A stretch of DNA of 64,000 nt from Brachionus manjavacas (lineage: Eukaryota; Rotifera; Eurotatoria; Ploima; Brachionidae). Shown in pieces: positions 35,100 to 48,200 of this stretch (positions are counted from its first letter, which is position 1; each line of letters starts with the position of its first letter). A program made the position numbers and the translations under genes. Under the pieces are notes generated by a model. That model saw nothing but the letters and a program-made list of their open reading frames with translations, searched no databases and was not told the DNA's origin. The DNA lies in the NCBI GenBank assembly GCA_019054805.1, contig JAHQIY010000004.1:8564501-8628500 (forward strand), read 5' to 3'.

Positions 35100-38000
35100 T
35101 TTACAGATCGTTTGCACACATTTTATATTCAGATAGTGCTGAAAATTGATAATTTGATAAAATAGCCTATCACTTTATTCAAAGTCGTAAAACGATATTG
35201 TTTTATTACCTTTGGCCATCAATTAAAACTTTACAATCTTTTCATTTGACTCATTGACGCCTATTTTGTGTCCGATTACATCTTATCTATGCTCGGTGGC
35301 ATTAACTAACTTTAGCTGGATAGCCTCAATGTTGGACCCGAACTTTTACCAGTTTGTAATTTCAATTTATCTTTTTTTGTTTTAAAAGACAAAATAAAAA
35401 TAAATTTCTAATCCTATTTTTAGATAGTTATCACCTAAATACATTTTGACCAAAGAGTCCGATGGACTTTTGATGAGTAAAAAATATTCGATTGGTCAAG
35501 CTAATGACCAATTGAAAAAATCAATAATCGATTAATCAATAATTATCTAATTTTTTATAAAAAAACTTTTCTATTTTTTTTTTATTTCTGTTTAACTTTT
35601 TTTAAATTACACAGAAACAATTTTATTATTCTATTTTTAAATCACATGAGGTCTAAAAAGAAGGCATAAAAGAAAGCTGTTCGGGAGAGTCCTAGGGGTA
35701 TGTCCCTCAAAATATTTTTTTAAACAAAATTAAAAAAAAAAGTCTCATAGACAAACAATTATTAAATATTTAATTTTTTTAATAATTAATATAATTTCAT
35801 CTATTTTTTTAATTTAAGATAAAAACAATTAGCCTTTTGTTTTATTATTATTTAACTTACCGTAAGCTCTTGCCTAAGAGCTATTACCATTCAAACCATG
35901 TTATATTATTTTTGTTTTAGAAATAAAATTAAATTAAGCTTATCTTCAAATTAATAATGTCAAAAATTAAACTTAATTAAAATCTAATTTAAAATAGCTT
36001 TATACTAATTTTTAGGACGTGCATTGGACCTTATTAATGCAAAGATAAGCTAAATTAAAATTTATTTTTAGGAAAAAATTATAAAATTGTTTTCAGTTTA
36101 ATTTAAAATCAAAAAAAAAGACTAATTGGTCATAACTAAAATAGATACGGACATTTGAATGCTACCATTCTTTATCTTTTTATTTTAAAAATATTTTTAT
36201 CTTCGAAATTTTTTAACCTCCTTCTTAAGATATAAAAAAGTATGAAGGTTAATAAAAGACAATTTTTTTTTCTATTTTTTTTTTGATTTTTAATAGAATA
36301 TAGAAAATATTTTCAAAAAAAATTAATTGTCTATTTATTTGAAGGCCAAGGTAAAAAGCTTTAAATTTTTGTATTTTTATATTAAAAAACTCAAAAAAAT
36401 TTGATTGAAAAAGTGGCTTAGTTTTGTTCCAACTTTAAAAAATTAGAAAAAAATATATAACAAGCAATAAATCTAATTTATCTATAATTTAACAAATTTT
36501 ATCTTAATAAAAGATTGAATTCGAACAGTTTTAAAGTCAACAAAAAAATATAATTTTTAGCCTTTTGCTCTGAAAAAATCCTAATTTTTCCAATATTCAA
36601 ATTTAATTTTTTCCTATCGATATATTTATTCTAGGATGTTATTGAGCTGTCTGGCAAGATTAGTGTCACGAAAGATCAAGTTTACCTTAATTTAGTGAAA
36701 ATAATTGCAACAAGTCTTTAAATAAAAACCTTTGCTCAAACATCTCGAAATTCCACACTTAAAATTCTTAGCTCATTTTCTCACTTGACTTGTTTTTATC
36801 ACAAACATAAACTGTGAAAAAAATACTTGATGAAATTCGACCGTGGTCATACTTATATACAGTCAATATGAAGATTAATATAAAAAAATTGCGTAATTTA
36901 GTCTCGACTAAATTGCATCATAAAGTTAGCTGATCAAAGATCGGCTCGAAAAATAAATTAAAAAATTAGGACCTAGTTATCCAATTTAACAAATGATTAT
37001 ATGTCTATCTTTTATCAAAAACCGCACATTATTTACTTATGCTTTACGTGACTTGTTGGATTTTTTTATTCATAGCTTCATAAAGTCTGAGACAAGCCGC
37101 GATTAGAGTGGAGAATTCTCCAAGTTTGCGCAGTAAATTCGTGTTCACCTGTAAATGAGTTTTCATGGGTTCAAAAATTGAAACAAAAAATGTTTATTAA
37201 AATAAGAAGTTTGTCAAATATTTATTAAAAGTTAAATTTTGACGATGAGATAAATAATCTTGATCAGATGAGGAAATGTTTATAAATATTTTCCCATATT
37301 AAATTCGTTTGATTTCAAACAATATTTGCACCTGATCGATTGATTTCCTATTGTCCTTCTCTTTGTTTGATTTGCGCTCTTCTCTTATTTTTAACTTCAC
37401 ATTTAGATTCTAATCGAATTTTAATAAATAATTTGATTAATATTTGTGCTTTTTTTCAATCTTTGCTATCCAAAATTTGTTCAAGATATTTATTTAATTA
37501 AAAAAATGTTCATTTAGTCAAATATGAATGGAAATATGCTTCAATTTTTTGCGCAGCTACTTTTCATCTTTTTGCAAAATTAATCATGATTAATTTTTGA
37601 TATATCCTACAAAAAATTTTGGATCATTTTTTAGCATTCTGAGCCTAAAAGCTATTTCTAAAAAATAATAAATTGACTTCTAAAATTTAAATTTTTTTTT
37701 ATTAAATTCCAATAAGGCACATTTGTTTTGACAAAGAGAAATATGTTTAATTCACAAAAATTAACTAAAATAAACTTTGACTCAATAAAATAAAAAATAA
37801 AAATTTATTACACTCAATTCAAAAACTAAATTTTATAGTTTAAAATAATAATTTATTTTCCTTTTCGCTAAAATAAATAATGATTATGTTACTGTAAATT
37901 TCTAAAACACGTAAATTTAAAAACTTACTGATCTTACAGTAAAAATGTAAAACATGAAAAAAAAATGAATAAATTTTAGATATCTACTGATTTATTTTTT

Positions 38001-38140
38001 GGATAAGTAATTTACTGAAACAAGTTTAGTAAATTACTGAAACGAAACGGATATTTTCAAAATAAAAAAAAATATTTTTCTCTTTGAGTTTTAGTAATTT
38101 ACTGGAATCTTTTAAGTTAATTGCTGAAATAGTGTAATCA
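35100..38140. other. AT-rich intergenic region
   Basis: No gene was recognised. One isolated copy related to the 10.6-kb tandem unit is at about 35645-35700 (AAAAAGAAGGCAT then GAGAGTCCTAG). Confidence 0.35.
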
Positions 38141-38145
38141 AAAAT

Positions 38146-38280
38146 TTATTTGTTTTTGCAGCTTGAATTCCCTCCAAAACATCTTGAGTTACATAACAAC
38201 TGGGATTTTTTGCAACCACATCGATTTGTCATACATAGACCTGTGCAGTTGTATTTTACCATACCTTGACCACCAAGCAA
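38146..38280 (-). pseudogene. Cysteine-rich tail of a transposon-derived integrase-like protein
   Basis: The minus strand reads KYNCTGLCMTNRCGCKKSQL followed by LCNSRCFGGNSSCKNK and a stop at 38146. This spacing of cysteines (CxGxCxTxRCxCKKxxxxCNSRCHxxxxCxNK) is the zinc-binding-like C-terminal tail I associate with KRBA2-type integrase proteins related to Ginger/Ty3 integrases. The usual histidine after NSRC is phenylalanine here. No integrase core is recognisable upstream, so this is a fragment. The plus frame at 38163-38435 is its shadow. The family call rests on the motif alone. Confidence 0.45.
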
Positions 38281-38289
38281 GCTTCTGGA

Positions 38290-41200
38290 ATATATTTCTT
38301 ACTTCTTGTCATCATTTTTTTTGCTCGTTTATGTTGATTATCACTTACATTATTACTTACACCCAACAAAGAATTGGCTTTATCGATATTATCATTAATA
38401 GGAAGATCTTCGTTGAAGTTTTAGTATATAACTAAAACTAAAAAATTGTTTTACATAATTACTAACTGAAAAATAAATTAACAAATTAACGTGTTATTGA
38501 AATTTACTTTTACAATAAAAAATGCTATTTTTTTCCTATTGGAAATCATGTGAAAAATATTAAAAAATAAAATAAAAACCGTCTTATTATATAATTAAAT
38601 AATTAGAAAAAAATATTTAAAATTATTTAGACGAAAATAGAGTTTTCAATTGAATTATTGTAGTGATTTATTGCTATTTAGAAATTAATAAAATGTAAAT
38701 TTTCAAGATTTTTAGTCGATTTTTGCTAAATAAAATTGATTCAATTTTTGTAAAATTACTGTAGTAATTAAATGATAAAGAACCAAACAATAATAATAAT
38801 AACTTAGTTTTAGTCAAAATTGATCATGTATTTGTCAGCCTTAATTTTATTGTCTTTATTCATAAAATCTATTTTAAAAAAAATTAAGCTTGAATTGTGG
38901 TTCAAAGGTGGTGTCTTAGATATAAGAAGAATGGCGACAAACTGAGTAGCAATGTGTCAAAAGACATTAAATTTCTATTAAAAGAGGTGAGGGCTGATTT
39001 TAGGGAAGAATGGAAAATTAATTCTTTAAAGCAGACCATTAGAAAAGATAAACACCAGCAACGCATTTGAAAATAAAAATAAAAGTTTTTGAAAAAATTC
39101 AAACAACTTGTATTTAAATAATTTACGTAATCGAGGACGCATAAGAGTCTTTGATATTAATTTGTTGATTACTCAAAGCTATGTTTAGTTTGAGGAGACC
39201 TGAAAGATTTTATGAAGAAAAGTGCATTATTCTGCAAATATTAAAAAAAATGACAATTTTTATTGATTTAAAAATAATTTGGATATGAAATTCAAGGCAG
39301 TTCCGATCGGCTTTACCCCTTTAAAAAATGACCATATTTCCTTCATTTCAAGCTAAAAATGATTTTATCAAAAAACTGAAATAAAATAAATATTTGAAAA
39401 ATTTAAATTTTCAGTTTTTATAGGAAAGAAAAATTCACATAGACTTTTAATATAAAAAATAATTTAGGCTGGTTTCAATTGAGCCTAAGACCTTTCTTTC
39501 AGCCACATGATTAAATATAGAAATCAAAATTTTTTTTAAAAAAATTGAAATAGGTTCATATAATTTGTATATTGTATATACAATTCATTCAATATTGAAT
39601 GATATAAGAAAAAGTAAATTATTAAATTCACAGAGACCTAATTGAGCAATATATGCTAAACATTAAAAATGCTAAGGCAAAATGGTGAAGGAAAGATTTT
39701 TCATTAAGAGTCGTAAATTTTACAACGGCATACAATTATTACCTGGATTTATTTTATGCAAAAAAAACTAAAATACTGAATTTGGAACAAAATTTTTATT
39801 CATTACTTTTTTAAAGAAATATATAGAACTAATTATCTAAATAGAACAAAAAATTAAAAATAAAAACAAAATCTATTTTTAAGGACAAAAAAATCAAGTT
39901 CTCTATCGAGGCATTTTTTAGCATCCTCCAAGGAGCGAAAACTACAGAAAGGAAAATAACTTTTATTTTAAAGATTTATTTATTTATTCGATTAACTATA
40001 TCGAACTAGAGATAAGGCTACATTGGTTTATATGAAAGTAAAATCAAAAGTGTTAATTTGAAAATCAAAACAAGAAAGATAAAAAAAATTTCAAAGTGGC
40101 TATTTTTTTGAACATTATAGGATTAATTAATAAAAAATTTAAGTTTTTTTGATTGCATAAGAGTTTCTTTTCAATCAATTATGTATTAATAAATTAAAAT
40201 AGAAAAATTTTAACTTTCATTTTTTTTTAGCTTATTTACTCTATTTTGATTCTTTTTTTTTATCTAATTTTATTAACTTTAATTTTATTTTTATTTTATT
40301 TTTTTTATTTTTTTTTTAACTTATTCTGAAGGAGCTTTAGCTCGGTACAGAAAACAAATAAATAAAATAATAATTTAAAAATATTATACGCGTTTTACAA
40401 CACAAGGAGTCATGATTTTTACAAACTAAGTGATGGACGATTGGAACTTGGTTTTCTGGAAGAAACTGAGAAGGTTTAGGTTTTCAATGTTGTACCAAAA
40501 GTTTCAGTGACCGGCCCATTGCTCTTGCTATAGTCTGATTAATTCACATCTAAACTACACGAAGATTTAGCTCTGTAATTGTTCTTTTAAAAATTTTTAT
40601 ACAAAAAGAACGTGATGCAAATAGAGTAAACATTTTTTGAATTTATTAAAAATCACTTTTTTTTTAAAAAATTTCATGGCTCACATATACAGCAAACAAA
40701 TATATACATGTTTAAGATATAGAATGAGATCTCAGTTTGGTTTTCCCCAGAAATCTTAAATGGGAGAATGAAGTAATCACACCAATAAATAAAGAAAATA
40801 AAACTGCAGAAATATTAAAAAAAATCATTTATCAGCCTTGATACTGTTATTTTAGATCGAAAATTTTTTCATTTTTTGCTCGTCTGGTCTGGTCTTCAAT
40901 TTTTAAATCTGACTAAAATAGCGCTGAGAATAAATCATTGAGCAACAAAGCTGATATTTTAGATCGTTTACCTTCCATAAGAAAGAAGTCTCATCAACAA
41001 CACTTGGAGAATTTTTTACTCAAAGAATTTCATTAAGTTCACTTTTGAGACTGAAAGGACTTGGTTTACTCAGAAGATGAAAAACATCTCTGTTTGACAT
41101 TATGAATTTTAGTTTAGCAAGTGGTAAATGAAAGTGAAAAAAGCTTTTGAGGGAACTTAATCAAAGGTGTGATGGAACACTCTATTGAAAAGTATTTCAA

Positions 41201-42245
41201 TACAGCTGTCTGAAATATTGCATTGCAATTTAAAAATTTAAAACTAAATTTTTAATTTTATTAAAGATAAGTATTATTTTTATTCGATAATAAGATAACC
41301 CTACCATGTTTATGAAAATTGAAAAATTATTTAAACACATTTTCTTTTTTACTTTGCTTTTATAATTTAAACAGCACGTATTGTTTTTATAGCGTTCTTT
41401 ATTAGGTTGTCGAGCAATGACCCTTGCCCTTCATCAAATAAATAAATATTGATAAGCTTGAGAAAATCAGTCGTTTTTATGGTTTTAAAACAAAAATCTT
41501 AAGCTTTTATACAAGTAAGAAAATAATTTTTACTTCAAGGTTAATTAACAAACTATTTTTTTGCCTGATTTAAACTTCATTTATTTAAATTTCAGTATTA
41601 AAGTTTTCATATCAAAAATTTCAATCAAGAATTAAAAAATTTTTGATATTTTTTAAAAAATTTATCAACAAGATATTCAATTTATTGATTACAAAGCATT
41701 TTTTTAAATTTATTTATTCTTTTTTATTAGTTAATAAAAAGTAAACATTAGAAAAAAAGGTAATCAATTTTTCGAAAAAATTGCTTTTTTTGAATGAAAT
41801 TTTTATTAAAAAACGAAAAAAAATCAGATAGATCTAAGAATATTGAACAGATATGTTGAGAATTTTTTGATTTAAAATATAAGTAAATTTTTGCAAAAAA
41901 TTAAAAAAAATTCATTAATAGTGTTTTTTTAATCTCTTATGTTTTAATCGGTTTAAATAAATTAGTTAAAATAATACTTTAATTGAATGCTAATGAATTT
42001 TTTTAAAAATTGATGTTTTTTAATTGACTAAAGATCCAAGAGTTAAAAAAAATATTTCTAAATTGCAATCTTTGTTCCTTTAATATTTCTTTAAATTTGA
42101 AAACTCACTTAATTCATTGATTTAAAAAAAATTTATTTAACTGTCTTTTAATTTTAACAAAAAAAAATCAAAATTTAAAATCATTTAAATTGGAACAGAC
42201 AAAACGAATTTAAAAAAAAATAAAAACAAAGCTCTAATCTATTTT
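38290..42245. other. Intergenic region with retroelement tails
   Basis: No gene was recognised. Near 39960-40000 (minus) and 40240-40372 (plus) are T-rich segments with (TAAA)n-like tails; the second is annotated separately. Short open frames at 38902-39102 show no motif. Confidence 0.35.
40245..40372 (+). mobile_element. Dispersed retroelement 3' end, copy 1
   Basis: A T-rich stretch is followed by TCTGAAGGAGCTTTAGCTCG and then GTACAGA and an AAATAAATAAAA tail. The same string with few changes is at about 60335-60450. Shared 3' sequence with an A-rich simple tail points to a LINE or SINE family. No coding part was found here. Confidence 0.5.
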
Positions 42246-42248
42246 AGA

Positions 42249-42263
42249 TATTTATTTATTTAT
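42249..42263 (-). promoter_or_regulatory. Polyadenylation signals overlapping the anoctamin stop codon
   Basis: The last codons and stop read GATAATAAATAAATAAATAT on the minus strand, so AATAAA appears within the final two codons and twice more immediately after. The 3' untranslated region would be very short if the first were used. Confidence 0.45.
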
Positions 42264-45200
42264 TATCTTTGTTAAATTCTACTTTTGAATCATCAACTTG
42301 GCATTTACGCTCGTTTATTGTCTGGCTCAATGGCAATTCCTGACCAGACTCACTCAATCTTGGAATATTTAAATTGTATCTGTTTAGATTGTAAAAACTC
42401 TGTGATTTAGCTTCAGGTTTTATTTCCCAGAGCGCTTTTTGTGTTATCAAATTTTCTCTTTCAATTTGATCTTGAACTAATTTTGGAACGTCTGGTATCC
42501 AATGCATTACAGTCACAATCAAAAATACCACATGCTAAAAAAAAAAAGCTAAAAAAAATTTTTTTCCTTTTTATTTACCTCAAATAATACTAAAAATGCT
42601 AGTCGAGCCACTAACACATAATAGTATGTCTTGGTAAATTCAAATTTATCTGGCGAGTCATAAGGCTCTCTAAAGTCTCTGTAGCTTAAAAAAAATAATT
42701 TAATTTTATATTTTTTCATAATATTCGATCATAATTCCCACTAGCATATGGTCATTTTTCCATCTATCATTATCTGGTTTTTCGAAAGAGTGTAATTTAC
42801 ATAACCTTCAAGATTACCCACTTCTTCATTTTCAATAAACTCGACAAATCTATACACAATTTTGGGAATAAATTCAGATGTAAAAGCAATTATTAAACCC
42901 TTTAAAAAAATAAAGAAATTATTTTTGTTAAATAAGCATAGGCTTACATTTGTTATAACTGCCAGTTTTGAAATGGTGTTTAAAATTGGAAGCCAAATGC
43001 CAATGTCTTGAGCTTTTTTGGGCAGTGGTCTTTTGAGTTGAGTCAATACTTTAAAAGCGTCAATTCTAATTTCAAGAATGTTATTCAAGAATGCAAATAA
43101 TGGAGCGAGTGGAAACGCTACGACAAACAAAGTTATAAAACCATATTGAATGACTAAAATAATATAATTATTCAAATAAAATAAAATTTATTTTGATTAC
43201 CCATTTCTAAATATTCGTCAAAAAGTGTGAGATTAGTCCATGCCATTAAATCGTAATCTTCTATCCATCGATTTTTGTCTTTTTCATTTTTTTTACTATG
43301 TCCAGATATCTTACGAGTCCAGTAATTTTGGGCTAGTCTAAAAATTTAAATAAAACGATTTAAATTTTTTTTCTGTACATATCTAACGGGTGGTTAAAAA
43401 TGGTTGTCCAAAATTTCAAAAGTTTTCAAAAGTAAAAGGCTCTTTTTTTTGGACATGCTTTAGAGTCATGAAAGATCCATGTATCTCTTCAGTGAAAATG
43501 AAACTTCGATACATCATTTCAATGCCAGTTCGTTTCATCATTTTGTAGAGAATATTTATCTTATATTATGTATTTATTATATAAATCCTGATTAAAATGA
43601 GCTATAATATATTTTCTTCGTAGGAATTTTGTTGGTAGACTCTAAACCATTTAATCCATGTGATCATTTCACATGATAAGGATAAGCGTGTGTAGCAAAA
43701 ATGCGAACAAACTTGTTTGGAAGCATTGAGGAATTAATTGAAGAAAAAAGATGGGTGCTTTTGTTGGAAAAAATTTTAAAAAAAGTCATTAGCTAACCAA
43801 AATATGAATAAAATAATAATAATATGTATATAATATGTATAGAAAGAGTGGGAACGTAAATGAACTTAAAGTTTTTTTTTTTCATCGTGAAAAAAAAAAA
43901 TTGAAAAGTGTTTGGACTTTTATTAAAACAAAATAAAAGTCTTTGACTCGTACTTTTAAAAAAAAAAGTCCAGACTTGGACTTTACTTGAGACTTGTGAC
44001 TTTTAAGCAACTATGGTTCGGAGAATATGATTCAAATTTTTAAAAATCTTTAATTTAAAATCTGAGTAAAACTTTAATTAAATATATTATTTTGATCAAA
44101 ACATATTTTTAAAAAAATCATCAAAATTGTAATTTTTTAATTTTTTATAAAATCATTCAATTTTTGAGGAAAAAGCTCTTAAGAAATTTTTTAGCTCGTT
44201 TTAATTTAATTTAAATGTATCGAACTAGCATTCGAAGTTTCATAATCATTGAGTACATACACAGGTCATTCATGAGTCTAGAGCTAAAATAAATCTTTTT
44301 TTAATAGAGCCCATTGTTTTTGAAAACTCAAAAAAATTTCACACAAATTTTTTAGATTTCCATCAATTTTTACTTTGAAAATTAGAAAAAAATTAACACA
44401 TTTTATCTTTGTAAGACCACAAATTTTATTCTTTTTGATATTTAGAAAAACCATTTTTAACTACAGTTCACTTTAAATTTTAATCATTTATTTTGGAATA
44501 TTTTAGAAAGATCCTGAGTTTTTTGTAATGGAATTTACTCCTGCCTTTCAAAAGTATTTTTTTTCTAAATATAGATTTTACAATCAGAGTTATTCGTAAT
44601 TTCGACCACGTATTTACAATGTGTAATGATAATTCTCGTCACAATCTCGAAATAAGTGAGGTAGAAAGAGACTTGGGCATCTATGTTGAAAGCATCAAAA
44701 ATTCTAGGTATGCTTAAAAATACTTTTGAATGTCGCGATCGAAACCTGTGGGTCACTCTCTACACGACATACGTTAGACCCCACTTGGAATTTGCGATCC
44801 CGGTGTGGAACTCGCCCAAAGCTGCGCAGTCAATCATGCTTGAGAAGGTCCAACGAAGAGCCTCGAAAATACCCAACACTAATAGAAATCTTAAATACAA
44901 CGATCGTTTAAACAAAATGTCGATCACCACACTTGATCTCAGACGCAAAAGAGATGATTTAATTCAATTTTTCAAGTCATTGAATGGGCTCGAGCGTATT
45001 GACTGGTATCAAAGACAGTATCTTAAATCAAGCGTCATTCAAGATGTCCCTGCGGTCTCGACAAGAGGCAATAAAAGGCGGGTAAGGTCACAAAGTTTCA
45101 CTTCACATGAAATCAACGACTTTCACTCGTCGGTCAGTGCAAGAACGCACTTTTTCACTAACAGAGTATCCAAAATTTGGAATCAGCTGCCGGACAGTAT

Positions 45201-48200
45201 AGTAAACGCTAGTGGTCTCAAATTTTCAAAGCAAGATTGGATTTTTGGCTTAGAGAAGATGAGAATAGGAAAAAGTTTGGTTAATGGTGTTTCAAGAATT
45301 CAAAAATCAGCACAAGATACATTGTTTTTTTATTCATATGTCTTTATATTTTGGTATCTTGTTGATTGGAACGGTTATTAAGGGCAGTCGAGAAAATTGG
45401 TTAAGAGGACAGGTTCAAAAGCTATGATGCCCAGGCACAGATGCTCATAACATTACAGGTACTCTGGCTGCTACAGTTGGGCGTGTTTGTGGGGCTCTGA
45501 CCCACGTTCCAGCTTGTGGGTTTCCACACAGCAAATTACTAATACTACTACTACTAGAAAAAAATGAAGATACGAAATGAAAAAAAATATTATTATTTAA
45601 ATTTTTTTTCAAAACAAAGATAAGATTAATGTTAAATTTTCTAATAATATGAAATCTTTATTTAATACTTTTAAATATGAATTTCTTGTACTTATATTTG
45701 ATTGACTTTATTAAAATGTTTCAAAAGAAATTTATTAAATACCTAAATGCAAAATTTAGAAAAAAAATTAACCGGACCATTCTATTAAAATGATCTAACT
45801 TTTTTTATTTGATCATTAATTTTCAAATATTTTTTACAATTCTTAATTACACTTTTATCAAAACTGGATAATTCGAGTTTTAAACAAAGAAAAAATTAAA
45901 AAATATTCGAACTAAAATTATTTTTAGCAAAACATTGAACTTGATTTTCTGTTTCTAATGGTGGTGTGCAAGCTTGAAGATGTTAAATAAAGGTGGCTCA
46001 AAATTTTCATCAGTAAATTTTAACAAAAATATAATTTTTAAGTATTATTCAGTTTAAATTATCTAGTTAAAATATAATATATGTAGAGATATAAAAAAAT
46101 TCTTATTTATTTTTATCATTTTTCTAAATATTAACTGACAAAAATAAATTAAAATATTAGGAAAAAAGCTAGGTATTGACAACCAAATATGTGAGGAAAT
46201 AAATTTCAAAAAATTCAAATTTTTTATCTAATAAATTTGATAGCATATCTAGAAAGTCAAAATTATTTTAAAATAAAAAATTAAACTTACGGGTAAATTA
46301 TCTCTTGAATATTGTTCAAAATTTGTTTGCCAATCATAATTATCGCCAATTGAATACACAACTCGGACAAACAACCCGACTGATTGCACTTAAAATAAAA
46401 TAATTTTACAAATTCTATTTCATAACACCATAAGCACAGTTAAGGTAGAATAAGCAAAAAATAAAAATTTCATTTAGTTTTAAATTTCATTTAGAAAACT
46501 ATTTCATTTAGTTTTTAAATTGACAAAATTTTCCCTATTCTTGAACAAAAATGTTTACAACACGTAAAAAAACATCTATTCGGCCAACCTCTTCATGAAA
46601 TAATTTTCGAAAGTATTTTTTGGAAAATTTCCTTTTTTAAAATAAAAATTAAAATGCATGTTAAAGTGCTTTAAATAAAAAGTTAAAAAATCTGATTGTA
46701 AGTTGAATTACCGGTTCAATTAAACCATTATAAACACGAACCAGACTTAATCTATTTTTCAATTTAAATTAAATTAAAAAAATTAAAAAGGCTGTTTTCA
46801 AAACTGATTAGTAATTAAAAATAAAGCTCAAACTCTGATCTAATTAAAATTGTGAAAGCATTACCATTTCTATTATTTTAGATTCTCGAAATCTAAAAAA
46901 TTAATTTTAAACAAATTTTTTTCTTTTTTTTCAATTTCTGCTAAAGATCAGATTTTAGAATCTTGTTCAAAAGAAATACTTACCGGCCTTTGAAGAAAGC
47001 TATGTAAAATATGGACGCATAAAAGTTGACAAACTGAAACAAATACATTTTTATAGTTAGAGAATTTTCATATTTTGAATCAGTTTTGTGATATTCTAAA
47101 ATTTAAATAAAAATTTTACCATTTAAAAAGACTGGTAGTCGATAAGCTTACCAAAGTCGGTAAGTTTCACGGCCAACCATGAATAAAATCTGCTTAAGAT
47201 GATTATCAAAAAAAGATTGATGCAAGCAGCAGAGACCGATGTCATTAGACTAATCCATGTTTGATCAGTTTCCCTTGGAAAAACCATAATTAGCGAAACT
47301 CGATAAGCAATGACACCGATAACTAGAGCTACGACTAAAAATATCATGAGAACTACCATTGAAAAAGAGAATAAATATCGCGTAAATCGCTTTATAAAAG
47401 GTACATATGGTTCTTCTTCCTTTTGGTTAAAAATAAGAAAATTAAAAAATCAAACTTTTTCTCTGGCTTACACCGGTGATGGGATTTTTTCGTTTTGTAT
47501 TCACTTTTAACTCAAATTCTGGTCTTAAAATTTCATTTTTTTTCTCAAAGTCAATCACGTCCCATTCAAACTGAAGCTTTGATTGCTCTCGTTTCCAAAA
47601 CTCAATAAACAAAACGGTCCATACTGCCATAAACACCGAAAAAAAGACTGTGAAAGGATTGTCAACAATATAGGAAATTTTTGAATAAAAGCATGATTCA
47701 CTCAATTTCCAGCTTTGACACATCATTTGGTCGCATAATGGACACATTGTCAAATTTCCCATTCGATTTGGATCGCAAATTTCATTTCTTTTGAAAAATT
47801 AAAAAAAAATTCAATTTTAGGGACTTAATGAATTTCAGAGCAAGCTTTTGATATCTTTATGGAAAAAAATATTATTCCCAAAATAATCCTGACAAAATTT
47901 AATTTAAAGAAATATTTTTTTATCACATAAATATAATAAATTAAAATTAAATTTTTTTCCGATAAAAAAATATGAACAGTTGGTCATGAAATTGATCAGT
48001 CCCAATTTTTAACTAAGCATACGTTGGTCTGTCCCAAACTAGAGTAATGGCTCCATATAAAAATACAAAAAGTCCAACAACAGATGGTAATACTAGCCAG
48101 GTGGTATAAAATCCTAGCCAAGCAAAATAAAAGGCTAGTTTTTCTCCAAAATATTGCCGTATAATAAAAATTGGTTGATATATTGCCCAATTTTTGGGTC

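Noticed and set aside
38163-38435. 90-codon plus-strand frame
   Set aside because: Its start is the antisense of the cysteine-rich minus-strand fragment, and the rest is hydrophobic AT-rich sequence.
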